The notes: a model not told the origin generated them from the letters alone. A stretch of 64,000 nucleotides of DNA from Vibrio hippocampi (GCF_921292975.1 NZ_CAKLCM010000003.1:1364001-1428000), one strand, 5' to 3'; numbered from the stretch's first letter, positions 7,428-16,728 are shown. Program-made: numbers and translations.

Positions 7428-8462
7428 ATGTTACGACGTGTTCCCAGTACCGTAGTTTTTTGTGGATTTGCAGCCATGCTGTTTGTATTTGCAGTCTACT
7501 CAATCACCGTTGGTCCAATGGCGATCTCTTTTAAAGAGAGCCTGACCTCATTGTTGGTTCGATCCAACTCTTTAGCGCCTCATATTAACTTGGTGATCCA
7601 CGATATTCGCTTGCCAAGAACCCTACTGTGTATGCTTGTGGGCGCTATCCTGGCACTATGTGGCGCAGTGATGCAGGGGTTATTTCGCAACCCATTAGCA
7701 GAGCCCGGAATTATTGGTGTGTCCGCGGGCGCTTCTTTGGGAGCCGCGATTGCCATCGTTGGTTTCTCTGCCATTGGTGTTCAATTCCCTGAGTTACTCA
7801 CTCTAGCCATCGTACCTGTGTTTGCTTTTCTAGGCGGCGCTCTAACCACGATTCTGGTCTACACATTAGGTAGCAGCAAAATGGGGACGTCCGTCACCAT
7901 CATGCTGCTTGCAGGTGTTGCCATTAGTGCCTTATCTGGGGCGGGCATCGGCTACTTAAATTTCGTTGCCGATGATCAAATGCTAAGAGATTTATCTCTC
8001 TGGTCTATGGGCTCACTCGCTGGCGGAAGCTGGGGTAATATCGCTTTAGCCGCAGTGACACTCGTGGCGCTTTTCGTGTACTTCTACCGAAAATCCATGG
8101 CACTCAATGCGCTGCTATTGGGTGAATCCGAAGCCAAGCATTTGGGCATCAATGTGCAAGCCCTCAAACGCCAGCTTATCCTGCTAACGGCAATTGGTGT
8201 GGGTGTAACGGTGAGTATCGCAGGGATGATTGGTTTTATCGGCTTAGTCATTCCGCATCTGTGTCGTATGCTATCCGGTCCAGATCATCGAACACTGCTC
8301 CCTTTGTCTGCTCTGCTCGGAGCCCTTTTACTGACCGCCGCAGATATGTTTGCCAGAGTCGCTGTCACTCCTGCTGAACTGCCTGTCGGTATTGTTACCG
8401 CAATTGTAGGCGCGCCTTTCTTCTTATATTTATTGCTTCAACAAAAAGGGCGAATTCTATGA
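7428..8462 (+). CDS. hutC: HutC heme ABC transporter permease
   Basis: A 344-residue FecCD-family permease with about ten hydrophobic helices. Family marks: DIRLPRTLLCMLVGAILALCGAVMQGLFRNPLAEPGIIGVSAGA (residues 52-100, the FecCD signature including RNPLAxP) and VGFIGLVIPHLCRM near residue 275. It moves heme from HutB across the inner membrane with HutD. The start at 7428 follows a 151-base gap containing an inverted repeat; the 3' end overlaps hutD by 4 bases (ATGA). Confidence 0.95.
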   Translation: MLRRVPSTVVFCGFAAMLFVFAVYSITVGPMAISFKESLTSLLVRSNSLAPHINLVIHDIRLPRTLLCMLVGAILALCGAVMQGLFRNPLAEPGIIGVSAGASLGAAIAIVGFSAIGVQFPELLTLAIVPVFAFLGGALTTILVYTLGSSKMGTSVTIMLLAGVAISALSGAGIGYLNFVADDQMLRDLSLWSMGSLAGGSWGNIALAAVTLVALFVYFYRKSMALNALLLGESEAKHLGINVQALKRQLILLTAIGVGVTVSIAGMIGFIGLVIPHLCRMLSGPDHRTLLPLSALLGALLLTAADMFARVAVTPAELPVGIVTAIVGAPFFLYLLLQQKGRIL

Positions 8463-9247
8463 TTACCGGCGAGTCAAATCGTGCATTATCTGTCTCTAAT
8501 GTGTCGATCAAGTTTGGGCATCAAGTCATCCTCGATAACCTCGACATAAGCCTTTACTCAGGTCAAGTGACGGCGTTGCTTGGACCAAACGGCGCAGGCA
8601 AAAGTACACTGCTTAAATTACTTTGTGGCGAAACGACTTCTTCATGTGAAGTAAAATATTTCGGAGAGACTCGAGAGAAGTGGGGACCTGAAAAGCTTTC
8701 CAAACACCTTGGCTTGCTCCCGCAACATAGTACGCTTTCTTTCCCTTTTTTAGCACAAGAAGTCGTAGAGTTAGGGGCAATTCCTCTTGATACGACCCAT
8801 CGTGAAACCAAGCAACTTGCTCAGCAATATATGCAAAGAGCCGATGTCACTCATCTCGCCGATAGACTCTATCCATCCCTGTCTGGGGGCGAGAAACAAC
8901 GCGTCCATCTTGCAAGAGTGTTGACCCAGCTGCATCATGCTGGCGACAAAAAGATTTTGATGTTAGACGAGCCAACTTCGGCACTGGATCTTGCTCATCA
9001 GCACAATACGTTAGCGCTGGCAAAGGAGCTTGCCGAGCAGGGCTGTGCCGTGGTTATCGTGCTGCATGATCTGAACTTAGCGGCGCAATATTCCGACCGA
9101 ATCTTGGTACTTAATAACGGGAAAATCGTCGCTGATGGTACGCCTTGGCAGACCATTACCAGTAAAATGATTGCCGACGTATATGGCTATGAAACCCTCA
9201 TTAATAGCCACCCTGAAAAAGATATTCCCGTGGTATTACCTAAATAA
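8459..9247 (+). CDS. hutD: HutD heme ABC transporter ATPase
   Basis: A 262-residue ABC ATPase with Walker A GPNGAGKST near residue 42, Q-loop LLPQHS near 90, signature LSGGEKQR near 142 and Walker B KILMLDEPTSALD near 163, then the H-loop VLHDLN. It energises HutC for heme import. The last gene of the operon, overlapping hutC by 4 bases, it ends just before a strong bidirectional terminator. Confidence 0.95.
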   Translation: MITGESNRALSVSNVSIKFGHQVILDNLDISLYSGQVTALLGPNGAGKSTLLKLLCGETTSSCEVKYFGETREKWGPEKLSKHLGLLPQHSTLSFPFLAQEVVELGAIPLDTTHRETKQLAQQYMQRADVTHLADRLYPSLSGGEKQRVHLARVLTQLHHAGDKKILMLDEPTSALDLAHQHNTLALAKELAEQGCAVVIVLHDLNLAAQYSDRILVLNNGKIVADGTPWQTITSKMIADVYGYETLINSHPEKDIPVVLPK

Positions 9248-9274
9248 GAAAACCGAAATAAAAAGTCGAAATAA

Positions 9275-9304
9275 AAAAGAGCCGATACATGTATCGGCTC
9301 TTTT
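9275..9304. terminator. Bidirectional terminator between hutD and the TetR gene
   Basis: A perfect palindrome, 15 bp per arm (AAAAGAGCCGATACA and its reverse complement), with A-run and T-run flanks, serving the two converging genes. Confidence 0.9.
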
Positions 9305-9329
9305 CAACTGTGTTCGCAGACTACTGAAT

Positions 9330-9791
9330 CTATCGGCTTAATTGAATTAATGAACGCCCCATTAACCACTCAAGCTCTTTATCACTACCTTCACCGTAAC
9401 GAGTCTCAACTAATTTATACAAGCGGGCAATGCCTTGCTGAGCGAACTCGTGAGAGGTTTCCGATGTGACGACATGGTGGAACAGTAATCTTAAAATCGC
9501 TAAAAACTCAGAATCTTCTAGTGCAGCGACCCAGCTTTTGCTAAAGCCTTCCATACCCTGTTCGAACTCCAAGTGTTCAATGAACATCTTAAAAATTCGA
9601 CCATCAAGTGCGGCAGTAAAATCCGTTTTTTTAGGGAAGTGGTGACTAATCCCCGTACGCGAAATCCCCGTCTGCTGACTCAATGTTGTGTATGACATTT
9701 TGTCGTAACCTAGGCGGATGATTTGATCCACGACGGCTTCCATAATTTTCTGAATCGTGATTTCAGTATCTTCTTTGCTACGCTTTGGCAT
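9330..9791 (-). CDS. TetR-family transcriptional regulator
   Basis: A 153-residue regulator with an N-terminal TetR helix-turn-helix (MSYTTLSQQTGISRTGISHHF, about residues 31-51) and a short ligand domain. I start it at the Met of MPKRSK (9791), which has AAGGGAAG upstream; the open frame extends 22 codons further but without a ribosome site. TetR proteins usually repress nearby genes and respond to small ligands; the target is unknown. It converges on hutD and is followed upstream by a 450-bp gap, so it is not part of the hut operon. Confidence 0.8.
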   Translation of the reverse strand: MPKRSKEDTEITIQKIMEAVVDQIIRLGYDKMSYTTLSQQTGISRTGISHHFPKKTDFTAALDGRIFKMFIEHLEFEQGMEGFSKSWVAALEDSEFLAILRLLFHHVVTSETSHEFAQQGIARLYKLVETRYGEGSDKELEWLMGRSLIQLSR

Positions 9792-10248
9792 ATCTAAAGT
9801 TCTTCCCTTATCGGTTGTCTTGCGATCACTGTATGCTATACCATAATTAAAGCACACTCATAGGAAATTACTATTATTAGTGGTGACAATTTGTAACGAA
9901 TTGACCCAGAAATGACAGAAATAGTGGACTTTCTCAATGAGTTAATACAAAGACAAACCATTCTTTTATAAAACAAATACGTTACCTTATTACATTCTAT
10001 AAAGTGTACCATCTATCAACTCACGATGTTCCATCCCAGCAATAATTCCCTTATCACCCAGCCATTTATGTGATCGAAATCACTGTTAAACATCTAAAAA
10101 TACGCATGCAGTTTCATCCTAAAGCCTAACCAACCGCCAGAATAATCTTCATTATTGGTAACTAAAATTGATCTTATTGCCGATATATTGCTGGATACCG
10201 TGATAACACAGAGATAGAATGAGGGCATATTTTGTAAGAGGTATCAAC
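9792..10248. promoter_or_regulatory. Intergenic region with a CRP-like site
   Basis: This 457-bp gap separates the divergent TetR gene and yfcZ-like gene. It contains TGTGA-N6-TCACT at 10069-10084 (9 of 10 symmetric positions of a CRP/FNR-type site), about 165 bases before the yfcZ-like start. No protein-coding frame or repeat is supported in the rest. Confidence 0.45.
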
Positions 10249-10545
10249 ATGTCTAATACATACGAAGAGCCAACAGTATGTGACGCTTGTGGCGTTGCAG
10301 GCGAAATGGGTTTTGTGATCAAAGAAGGTGATGAAGTCGCACAGGTACAACTGTTTGCGGAATCCAAAGCTCAACTCGAAGCAGAAATTCAAAAGTACAT
10401 TGAATTGGCTCAGTCAGTCTCTGCGCAAGTTCAGTACGATTTGACTGAACTTACTGAAGAATCAAAACAATTGACCGCTCAATTTAAATTTGAAGTCAGT
10501 GCAGAAAAGCTAATTTTCGAACTAAAGACCCGCTCTTTAGCGTAA
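10249..10545 (+). CDS. YfcZ/YiiS family protein (DUF406)
   Basis: A 98-residue cytoplasmic protein of the YfcZ/YiiS (DUF406) family. It has EEPTVCDACGVAGEMGFVIKEGDE at the N-terminus (CxxC pair) and an acidic, helical remainder. Function unknown; E. coli homologues are small abundant proteins. The start MSNTYEEP at 10249 is chosen because AGAGG lies 7 bases upstream; a longer frame from 10219 lacks one. Single-gene unit followed by a hairpin terminator. A CRP-like site upstream hints at carbon control. Confidence 0.8.
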   Translation: MSNTYEEPTVCDACGVAGEMGFVIKEGDEVAQVQLFAESKAQLEAEIQKYIELAQSVSAQVQYDLTELTEESKQLTAQFKFEVSAEKLIFELKTRSLA

Positions 10546-10561
10546 AATTATCTCTGCCTGT

Positions 10562-10584
10562 AAAGCGAGCGATATGCTCGCTTT
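10562..10584 (+). terminator. Terminator after the yfcZ-like gene
   Basis: A 9-bp stem AAAGCGAGC/GCTCGCTTT with a 5-base loop followed by AATTTTAT. Confidence 0.75.
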
Positions 10585-10623
10585 AATTTTATCTGACAGT
10601 AACACTTTAAGACTGAGCTCGAG

Positions 10624-11229
10624 ATGTTCAAACGTTCCTTCGCATTGCTTGTTACCACAGCGCTATTACCCTGTTTGAGTGTTGCAGAGCCGTTATCGCG
10701 CCACCAGTTACTCAATCACTTAGATAGCTACGGCAACCTAGACCTGCGCAGCCGTCAATTTGCCCAGTTACCCGACAACCTCACTGTGAGCGGTAACCTC
10801 GATATTTCTCGAACGCGAATACAATCCCTACCCAAGCAACTGATTGTTCAGGGAAGCCTTAAAGCGCAAGACTGTCAATTGGTCACTATTCCAACTGGCA
10901 CGCAAATATTGGGCTATGTGGATTTATCTCGAAGCAAACTGACCTCATGGCCAAGAGGCTTTGTTCCTGGTGGCTATGTCAGCCTGAATGATACGCCAAT
11001 CAAACAGCTCCCTAATAATATGCGTATCAAAGGCGATTTAAGTCTATTACGAACTCCCCTCACACGACTCCCAGAAAACCTATATGTTCAGGGTGACCTC
11101 TATATTGGGGGATCAAATATTTCTGAGTTTCCAACCACCATGACAGTGGGAGGCAACATTTACCTTGGCGGAAATAAAATAACTCAATGGCCAGAGACGT
11201 TGAATTTAGGGGGCGCTGTCGCACCTTAA
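10624..11229 (+). CDS. Secreted leucine-rich-repeat-like protein
   Basis: A 201-residue protein, unnamed. A signal peptide (residues 1-20, ending LSVA before EPLS) is followed by about seven irregular repeats of 20-22 residues of the form LPxNLxVxGNLDISRTxIxxLP (residues 40-195). LP dipeptides and a Gly at fixed spacing recall the LPX leucine-rich repeats of type III effectors such as IpaH and YopM, but no effector or ligase domain follows, so the protein is essentially signal peptide plus repeats and probably acts in periplasm or outside as a binding scaffold. Single gene; poor ribosome site (GAG 3 bases before ATG). Binding partner unknown. Confidence 0.65.
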   Translation: MFKRSFALLVTTALLPCLSVAEPLSRHQLLNHLDSYGNLDLRSRQFAQLPDNLTVSGNLDISRTRIQSLPKQLIVQGSLKAQDCQLVTIPTGTQILGYVDLSRSKLTSWPRGFVPGGYVSLNDTPIKQLPNNMRIKGDLSLLRTPLTRLPENLYVQGDLYIGGSNISEFPTTMTVGGNIYLGGNKITQWPETLNLGGAVAP

Positions 11230-11257
11230 TGGAAGTGATTGCTGCCGTTCTTCAAGC

Positions 11258-11335
11258 GAGTTGTTGGAGTGAGTTCTTGCAGTGAGTTATTGGCGATAGT
11301 TCTCGAAGATAATGCTTGAAGATAATGAAAGTTCT
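11258..11335. repeat. 13-bp degenerate tandem repeat, about 6 units
   Basis: Successive 13-mers GAGTTGTTGGAGT, GAGTTCTTGCAGT, GAGTTATTGGCGA, TAGTTCTCGAAGA, TAATGCTTGAAGA and TAATGAAAGTTCT fill the gap between the LRR-like gene and the converging GGDEF gene. Confidence 0.7.
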
Positions 11336-11340
11336 CACCA

Positions 11341-12534
11341 TTAGGCTTTAATAGCAATAGGTTGTTCACTAAGGAGATCACCGTCGCTCACTCGGTTTCT
11401 ACCTTGTTCTTTCGCTTGATAGAGTGCTTTATCAGCCCTACTTACCAAGGAGTCCCAAAGTTCATTTTGGTTGAGTTGAGCCACTCCAAAACTGCACGTC
11501 ACTGTCTGTCCCGCTATTTCGTTTTGAGGGATCAGAAGAACTTGTTTTCTAATCGTCTCCGCTAACTCGATGGCACTGTCTAGATTTGCTCCATCGATAA
11601 CAATCATGACCTCATCGCCACCGAACCGGAATGCCGTAGCATCAGCGTTAATTTGCTGGCGAATCACTTCCGACACCTTACGCAATACTCTATCACCAAC
11701 GATATGACCACAGTCGTCATTAATGCGCTTAAAGCGATCAACATCCAGCATAATGATGCTCATGGGTTTTAATCGCATCAAACGACCCGCAAAACGTTTT
11801 CTAACATGCATTTCAAGAGCACGACGATTTCTTAATTTAGTCAAAGGGTCGAAATAAGACAACTCATGAATCGACTGCACTAACCGCGCATACAGCAACC
11901 AGAGCATACTAAAACTGATCGAAACCACCAAAATGATACTAAACAGGAAGGTCAACTGATGAACCATTCCCGTTTCCATATAGTCGTCAATCTCTGCAGA
12001 AAGGAAGGTATAAATGGTACGAAACAACATATACAAGCCAAAAAAAGCAAATGACCCTGAAAGCATATTAACCGCAAGTTTAAAGTCATTGCGTTGGCCT
12101 TTGTAAACGACATACGCAGTCGTTATACAAATCGTCGATAAATAGAAACTGATGATCATTACCCGAGCTCTGGTCGAAGGAAACTGGGTAGTAAAATAAA
12201 CTAAAAAGGTAATGACGAGCGGCAGACCGGTTGCAACCGCAAAAGCCATGTTTTTGTTGTATTGTCGAATAATGCACAAACTGTACAAATTCAATTGAAA
12301 AGCCATCAGTATAATGAGATTGCCGACAACAATGCTCGCCCAATCAGGCACGACTCCTCGCAGACCAATAAGCATTGGTCCTAAGCCTATACCTAAAATA
12401 GCCACTGCAAACATGGTGAGACCAGAAACTCTCAATTGAGTTCTCTGAAACAACATAAAGCCGAGCGCGTAAATAAAGGAGAACAAAATTATAATGAAAT
12501 TAAGCGTTCTCATGTCGAGAGAAAACGCGTCCAT
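11341..12534 (-). CDS. Membrane diguanylate cyclase (GGDEF protein)
   Basis: A 397-residue protein with seven or so hydrophobic helices (residues about 10-225) followed by a GGDEF domain (SYFDPLTKLRNRRAL ... LDVDRFKRINDDCGH ... FRFGGDEVMIVI). It should make c-di-GMP at the inner membrane. The signature reads GGDEV rather than GGDEF, and the position of the inhibitory RxxD site reads INAD, so product inhibition is probably lost; the metal/GTP residues (D in LDVDRFK, GGDE) are kept. I start at MDAFSLDM (12534), with GAGG 7 bases upstream. A perfect CRP-type palindrome lies about 220 bases upstream. The PilZ gene at 20115 is a possible downstream receptor. Confidence 0.88.
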   Translation of the reverse strand: MDAFSLDMRTLNFIIILFSFIYALGFMLFQRTQLRVSGLTMFAVAILGIGLGPMLIGLRGVVPDWASIVVGNLIILMAFQLNLYSLCIIRQYNKNMAFAVATGLPLVITFLVYFTTQFPSTRARVMIISFYLSTICITTAYVVYKGQRNDFKLAVNMLSGSFAFFGLYMLFRTIYTFLSAEIDDYMETGMVHQLTFLFSIILVVSISFSMLWLLYARLVQSIHELSYFDPLTKLRNRRALEMHVRKRFAGRLMRLKPMSIIMLDVDRFKRINDDCGHIVGDRVLRKVSEVIRQQINADATAFRFGGDEVMIVIDGANLDSAIELAETIRKQVLLIPQNEIAGQTVTCSFGVAQLNQNELWDSLVSRADKALYQAKEQGRNRVSDGDLLSEQPIAIKA

Positions 12535-12594
12535 GCAGGTACCTCGAATGGTCATTGAAACTAAAATCTAAACACCACGCGCTAAACTCATTCT

Positions 12595-12644
12595 TATACC
12601 CAAGTTACCTCAAGATGCAGAGTTTCAGAGGTGACTTGGGTATC
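12595..12644. repeat. Dispersed ~50 bp palindromic repeat, copy 1
   Basis: TATACCCAAGTTACCTC and GAGGTGACTTGGGTAT enclose a short AAGATGCAGAGTTTCA loop. Other copies are at 19700, 19841 and 27187. Confidence 0.8.
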
Positions 12645-12755
12645 TATAGCGACCTGTATCTTCCAGGACAACAACGGCGCACACTATGCACTATAGTTTA
12701 TAAATCCAAGTCACTTGTCGATATTAGTATTAATAACACTGATAATATTATTTTT

Positions 12756-12771
12756 TGTGACAAAAATCACA
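12756..12771. promoter_or_regulatory. CRP-type site upstream of the GGDEF gene
   Basis: TGTGA-CAAAAA-TCACA, a perfect symmetric CRP half-site pair, 222 bases upstream of the GGDEF start and beyond the 3' end of mepA. It would place the c-di-GMP synthase under cAMP-CRP. Confidence 0.5.
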
Positions 12772-12835
12772 GACAGTAACCTCTTGAGTTCATCAATAAC
12801 CCTATGAAGTTTGGGTGAATTTTAACTTTTCTCCG

Positions 12836-13813
12836 TTAAGGCGTTGATAGAAGAGCAATACACGTTGGGTACGTTGGTTTAGATTGCTTCGGCGGGCTTT
12901 TTTTAACTACTTTCACTTTGGGTTTATCGACCGCCGTTTTAGGTTTAGCCGTGGGTCGCCATGAAGCTAATTCAGCACCACAGCCATCCCCTTTGGGCGG
13001 GACCGCCTGTTCAATACATTCGCTACTGTTTTCTGGGCAGTTAAGTCTGACGTGAAAATGATAATAGTGTCCCCACCAGGGTCTGACTTTTCTTAACCAA
13101 TCGCGTTGCTTCCACTCCTGCTCACACAATTTATTTTTGATCAGTGGATGGACAAAAATACGGGCAACACGGGGATCGTCGGCTGCTAACTGCAACAATA
13201 GCGAGTGATTATCTGTCCATTTATCTTCTTTAAAACGATAGTTTTTAATATCGACAACGGGATATGGCGTGGGATCTTGTAACTGGTTGGCTTCAAGAGG
13301 GGCTAATGGTAATCGCAGCCAAATGTCAGCGTCTAAACCGGTTTGATGGCTCGTGTGCCCAGAGGTAAATCGTCCCCCTCTCGGCATTGCTATATCGCCC
13401 ACTAATAACTGCCCTACGCCCAACCTTTGAGTTTTGTTGGCTAAGTCAGTGAGATAACGAATCATACTCGTATGCCCATAGTAACGGTTTCGATTGCTGC
13501 GAATCACTTGATAGCCATCACCACTCAGCGCTAAACTTTTTCCTCCGACAAGACAACCATTAGCATAACTGCCGATAGCATCAGAAGTCCCCTGAGTGGG
13601 TGTCAGTACTTCTGACCAAGTTTGATAACCAGCGTATGCCGCTTCCAAGGGCAAGCATATTAAGCTTAAGGCAAGCCACCATGCACGCAGCTTTACCTTG
13701 CTAATGAGTGCGTTAGTTCTATCAATCATAGCTCTTTCAACAATAGCTCTTTCGCTAATGGCTCTTTCGATAATAGCTCTTTCGCAAATAGATTTTTCGC
13801 AAACTGTACTCAT
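12836..13813 (-). CDS. mepA: MepA-like murein endopeptidase with a repeat-encoded N-terminal extension
   Basis: A 325-residue LAS-family metallo-endopeptidase that cuts D-Ala-mDAP cross-links in peptidoglycan. The catalytic/zinc motifs are SGHTSHQTGLDADIW (HxxxxxxD) and HYYHFHVRL near the C-terminus. The start at MSTVCEK (13813) has GAGG 7 bases upstream. This gives a 28-residue leader with four ERA(I/M) pentapeptide repeats before MIDRTNALISK and the export signal (WWLALSLICLPLEAAYA), so the signal begins about 35 residues in. An alternative start at the internal Met (13729) would remove the repeats but has a weaker ribosome site. The C-terminus has a basic Lys/Pro tail. Confidence 0.85.
   Translation of the reverse strand: MSTVCEKSICERAIIERAISERAIVERAMIDRTNALISKVKLRAWWLALSLICLPLEAAYAGYQTWSEVLTPTQGTSDAIGSYANGCLVGGKSLALSGDGYQVIRSNRNRYYGHTSMIRYLTDLANKTQRLGVGQLLVGDIAMPRGGRFTSGHTSHQTGLDADIWLRLPLAPLEANQLQDPTPYPVVDIKNYRFKEDKWTDNHSLLLQLAADDPRVARIFVHPLIKNKLCEQEWKQRDWLRKVRPWWGHYYHFHVRLNCPENSSECIEQAVPPKGDGCGAELASWRPTAKPKTAVDKPKVKVVKKSPPKQSKPTYPTCIALLSTP
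13727..13801. repeat. 15-bp tandem repeat inside mepA (five units)
   Basis: Five 15-base units of the form AATAGCTCTTTCGNN (13727-13741, 13742-13756, 13757-13771, 13772-13786, 13787-13801). Since 15 is a multiple of 3 the unit is translated in frame as ERAII, ERAIS, ERAIV and ERAMI. Confidence 0.85.
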
Positions 13814-13924
13814 ACTTTTGCCTCGTACCTGTGGTGTCAACAACGCCATCATTAGGATAGGAAACTTTACGGTCGTTTTTTTGCAAAGGATAATAAATAA
13901 AGTCAGTGAGACTAAATAACAAGA

Positions 13925-13954
13925 CATTCAGCCCATTGTCCCATGGACTGAATG
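13925..13954 (-). terminator. Hairpin after add
   Basis: CATTCAG-C-CCAT and ATGG-A-CTGAATG form an 11-bp stem with one mismatch between the add stop and the mepA start. The T-run is weak (TCTTGTTATTT on the minus strand). Confidence 0.5.
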
Positions 13955-13999
13955 ACAGCAGCGTCTGAGGTTTTAGTCTTGCGTGCTGTGGATGAACAA

Positions 14000-15076
<1,077 letters not shown>

Positions 15077-15118
15077 TTAGCTACTACAAAGAGTCAGGAA
15101 AAATTAATTACCTTTACT

Positions 15119-15186
15119 CTTCGTAATCAGCACTTTACGGGGACTGGTAGAAACCCCCAAACCATATCATTGGGGTTATACGAAGC
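15119..15186 (-). promoter_or_regulatory. Adenine (purine-class) riboswitch upstream of add
   Basis: The minus-strand RNA closes P1 (CTTCGTA/TACGAAG), has the L2 loop TGATATGG, the invariant J2/3 TTTCTACC and the J3/1 stretch CTGATTACG with U at the base-specificity position, hence adenine rather than guanine. Loops and J2/3 are identical to the V. vulnificus add aptamer. P3 has one mismatch. CTCTTAA in the downstream leader can pair with the add ribosome site TTAAGGG, which suggests translational control. Confidence 0.93.
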
Positions 15187-15256
15187 AAACCCGATCACTA
15201 TAACCGAGCTTGCTTTTGAAAAAAAGTAAACCGTTGAAGTTAATCGTAATTAACGA

Positions 15257-15538
15257 TTATAAATATTCACAAAGATAAGCCGTCGCCACTTTAACTTCTA
15301 CGTCGAAGAAAGAGTCTCCAGTGACATTGAAAGCGTCACCAGCCTTAAAGCTTGCCCACTCTTGTTCGCCTTCACGTTTAACGATCAACTCACCTTTTAC
15401 TACGGTCATTTTTTCTGGCTTGCCTGTACCAAATTGATAAGTGCCCGGCAACATGACACCAACACTGCTCTCGCCATCATCTTGTCTAAAAGCAAGCGAC
15501 TTGACCTGAGCGTCAAAATAGCTATTTTCCTTAATCAT
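15257..15538 (-). CDS. ppnP: Pyrimidine/purine nucleoside phosphorylase PpnP
   Basis: A 93-residue cupin of the YaiE/PpnP (DUF1255) family: MIKENSYFDAQVKSLAF, LPGTYQFGTGKPEKMTVVKGEL and a C-terminal FDVEVKVATAYLCEYL. The family splits nucleosides with phosphate to base and ribose-1-phosphate, with broad purine and pyrimidine range. Directly upstream of the add riboswitch on the same strand, so adenosine could go via adenine to hypoxanthine. AGGAAA precedes the ATG. Confidence 0.92.
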   Translation of the reverse strand: MIKENSYFDAQVKSLAFRQDDGESSVGVMLPGTYQFGTGKPEKMTVVKGELIVKREGEQEWASFKAGDAFNVTGDSFFDVEVKVATAYLCEYL

Positions 15539-15691
15539 ACGACTTTCCTAAATTAATAACCGAATTGGATTTATGGTTTTACCGCACTAAATCTATTAAA
15601 ACAAGTTGTTATTTAATTGAGCCTTCTGTAATTTAATTAACAATCCCATTCGCTCAGTAATATTGGATTTAGACACAGGAAGGTGTGCGTT

Positions 15692-16144
15692 GTGGCAGTT
15701 TATAGGGACAGTCGACAAACCTACATGATGATTGGCTTAGGTACGATCTTTCTCTCTTTAGTGATCATTATCGTGATGGCCTTTGTAACCAGCAAAGGAA
15801 CCTACGTTGCGCCAGATAATATCCATGGTGAATGGATAGAAATTGGTACACCTAACCAGCAAACAGAGGTGTTGCAATTTTCTGACCGTGGCGTTCATCG
15901 AGACTACAAACTTATTGCGACCAAATACCAATTCAATGGTCGAATTGCCACCGTTAAAACCGGTAGTGGACTGTGGGTTTATGAAAAAGTGGGGTCAAAA
16001 AGTTCCCCGCAATTGCGCCGCATTACACCTCGCATGCCACCACAACGATTTATACTCAAAGGTTACCAGCATACCCTTTCTGGTAGTTCAAGTGGCTCTG
16101 GCACCAACAGGCGTGACGCCGTTAAAAAACACTTTGGCGACTAA
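15692..16144 (+). CDS. DUF2850 domain membrane protein
   Basis: A 150-residue protein of the DUF2850 family, which I know only from Vibrio and close relatives. It has one N-terminal membrane helix (MMIGLGTIFLSLVIIIVMAFV) and a predicted extracytoplasmic beta-rich domain (HGEWIEIGTPNQQTEVLQFSDRGVH). Function unknown. The GTG at 15692 is preferred over the GTG at 15683 because AGGAAGG lies 8 bases upstream. A long overlapping frame in another phase continues into the ArsR gene but is not a separate protein. Confidence 0.8.
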   Translation: MAVYRDSRQTYMMIGLGTIFLSLVIIIVMAFVTSKGTYVAPDNIHGEWIEIGTPNQQTEVLQFSDRGVHRDYKLIATKYQFNGRIATVKTGSGLWVYEKVGSKSSPQLRRITPRMPPQRFILKGYQHTLSGSSSGSGTNRRDAVKKHFGD

Positions 16145-16235
16145 TAATCCGCTTAGGAGTGAAAAAGAGCTAGAGCTGATATTTAATTTCCATTATTATC
16201 GAAATACTCTGTTAACTGTCGTTAGGCTTTCTATT

Positions 16236-16529
16236 ATGCAAATCGAAACTGCTGCTAAAGCTCTTAAAGAACTCGGTCATGTCACTCGTCTAGCAATCTA
16301 CCGCCAAATCGTCAAAGCAGGGCATAAAGGCATCCCCGTCGGTGAAATTCAAGAACGATTACAGATCCCTGCCTCCACACTTTCCCACCACATATCCAGT
16401 CTTGCGTCTGCTCAACTGCTCGAACAACGCCGTGAAGGTAGAGTCTTGTATTGTGTCGCCAAATATAACCATCTAGAACAAGTGATCGGTTTTCTTCAGG
16501 ACGAGTGCTGCGTTGACGAATCTTGCTAA
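16236..16529 (+). CDS. ArsR-family winged-helix regulator
   Basis: A 97-residue ArsR/SmtB regulator: AAKALKELGHVTRLAIYRQIVKAG, then the recognition helix IPASTLSHHISSLASAQLLEQRREGRVLYC. The C-terminus has a cysteine-rich tail (DECCVDESC), which could bind arsenite or another thiol-seeking ligand. No metal or arsenic resistance gene is adjacent, so its target is unknown. ATG at 16236 with TTAGG about 9 bases upstream. It follows DUF2850 by 92 bases. Confidence 0.85.
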   Translation: MQIETAAKALKELGHVTRLAIYRQIVKAGHKGIPVGEIQERLQIPASTLSHHISSLASAQLLEQRREGRVLYCVAKYNHLEQVIGFLQDECCVDESC

Positions 16530-16578
16530 TAACCAGGAAACTTAACCACTTAATAAATAAGGAAAAAGAACCAAATTA

Positions 16579-16592
16579 GTGACATGAGTCAC
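16579..16592. promoter_or_regulatory. Palindrome upstream of the chemoreceptor gene
   Basis: GTGAC-ATGA-GTCAC, a perfect 14-bp palindrome in the 200-bp gap before the chemoreceptor. It resembles a CRP/FNR-type site with a short spacer. Regulator unknown. Confidence 0.3.
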
Positions 16593-16728
16593 GATAAATC
16601 GCCTAAATGCCATTTATTTTCATTTTCGGTTAACACTTGTCTTATTTCATTACATAATCCTCATTCGTTTAATTACGCAAGCAGCGCGTACACACCAAAA
16701 AATCAAGGACGTAAAAGGTGATATTAAA

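Noticed and set aside
15843..16529. A 228-codon frame covering DUF2850 out of phase and the ArsR gene
   Set aside because: Only the last 97 codons look like protein (ArsR); the first part overlaps the DUF2850 gene in another frame and has no family features.
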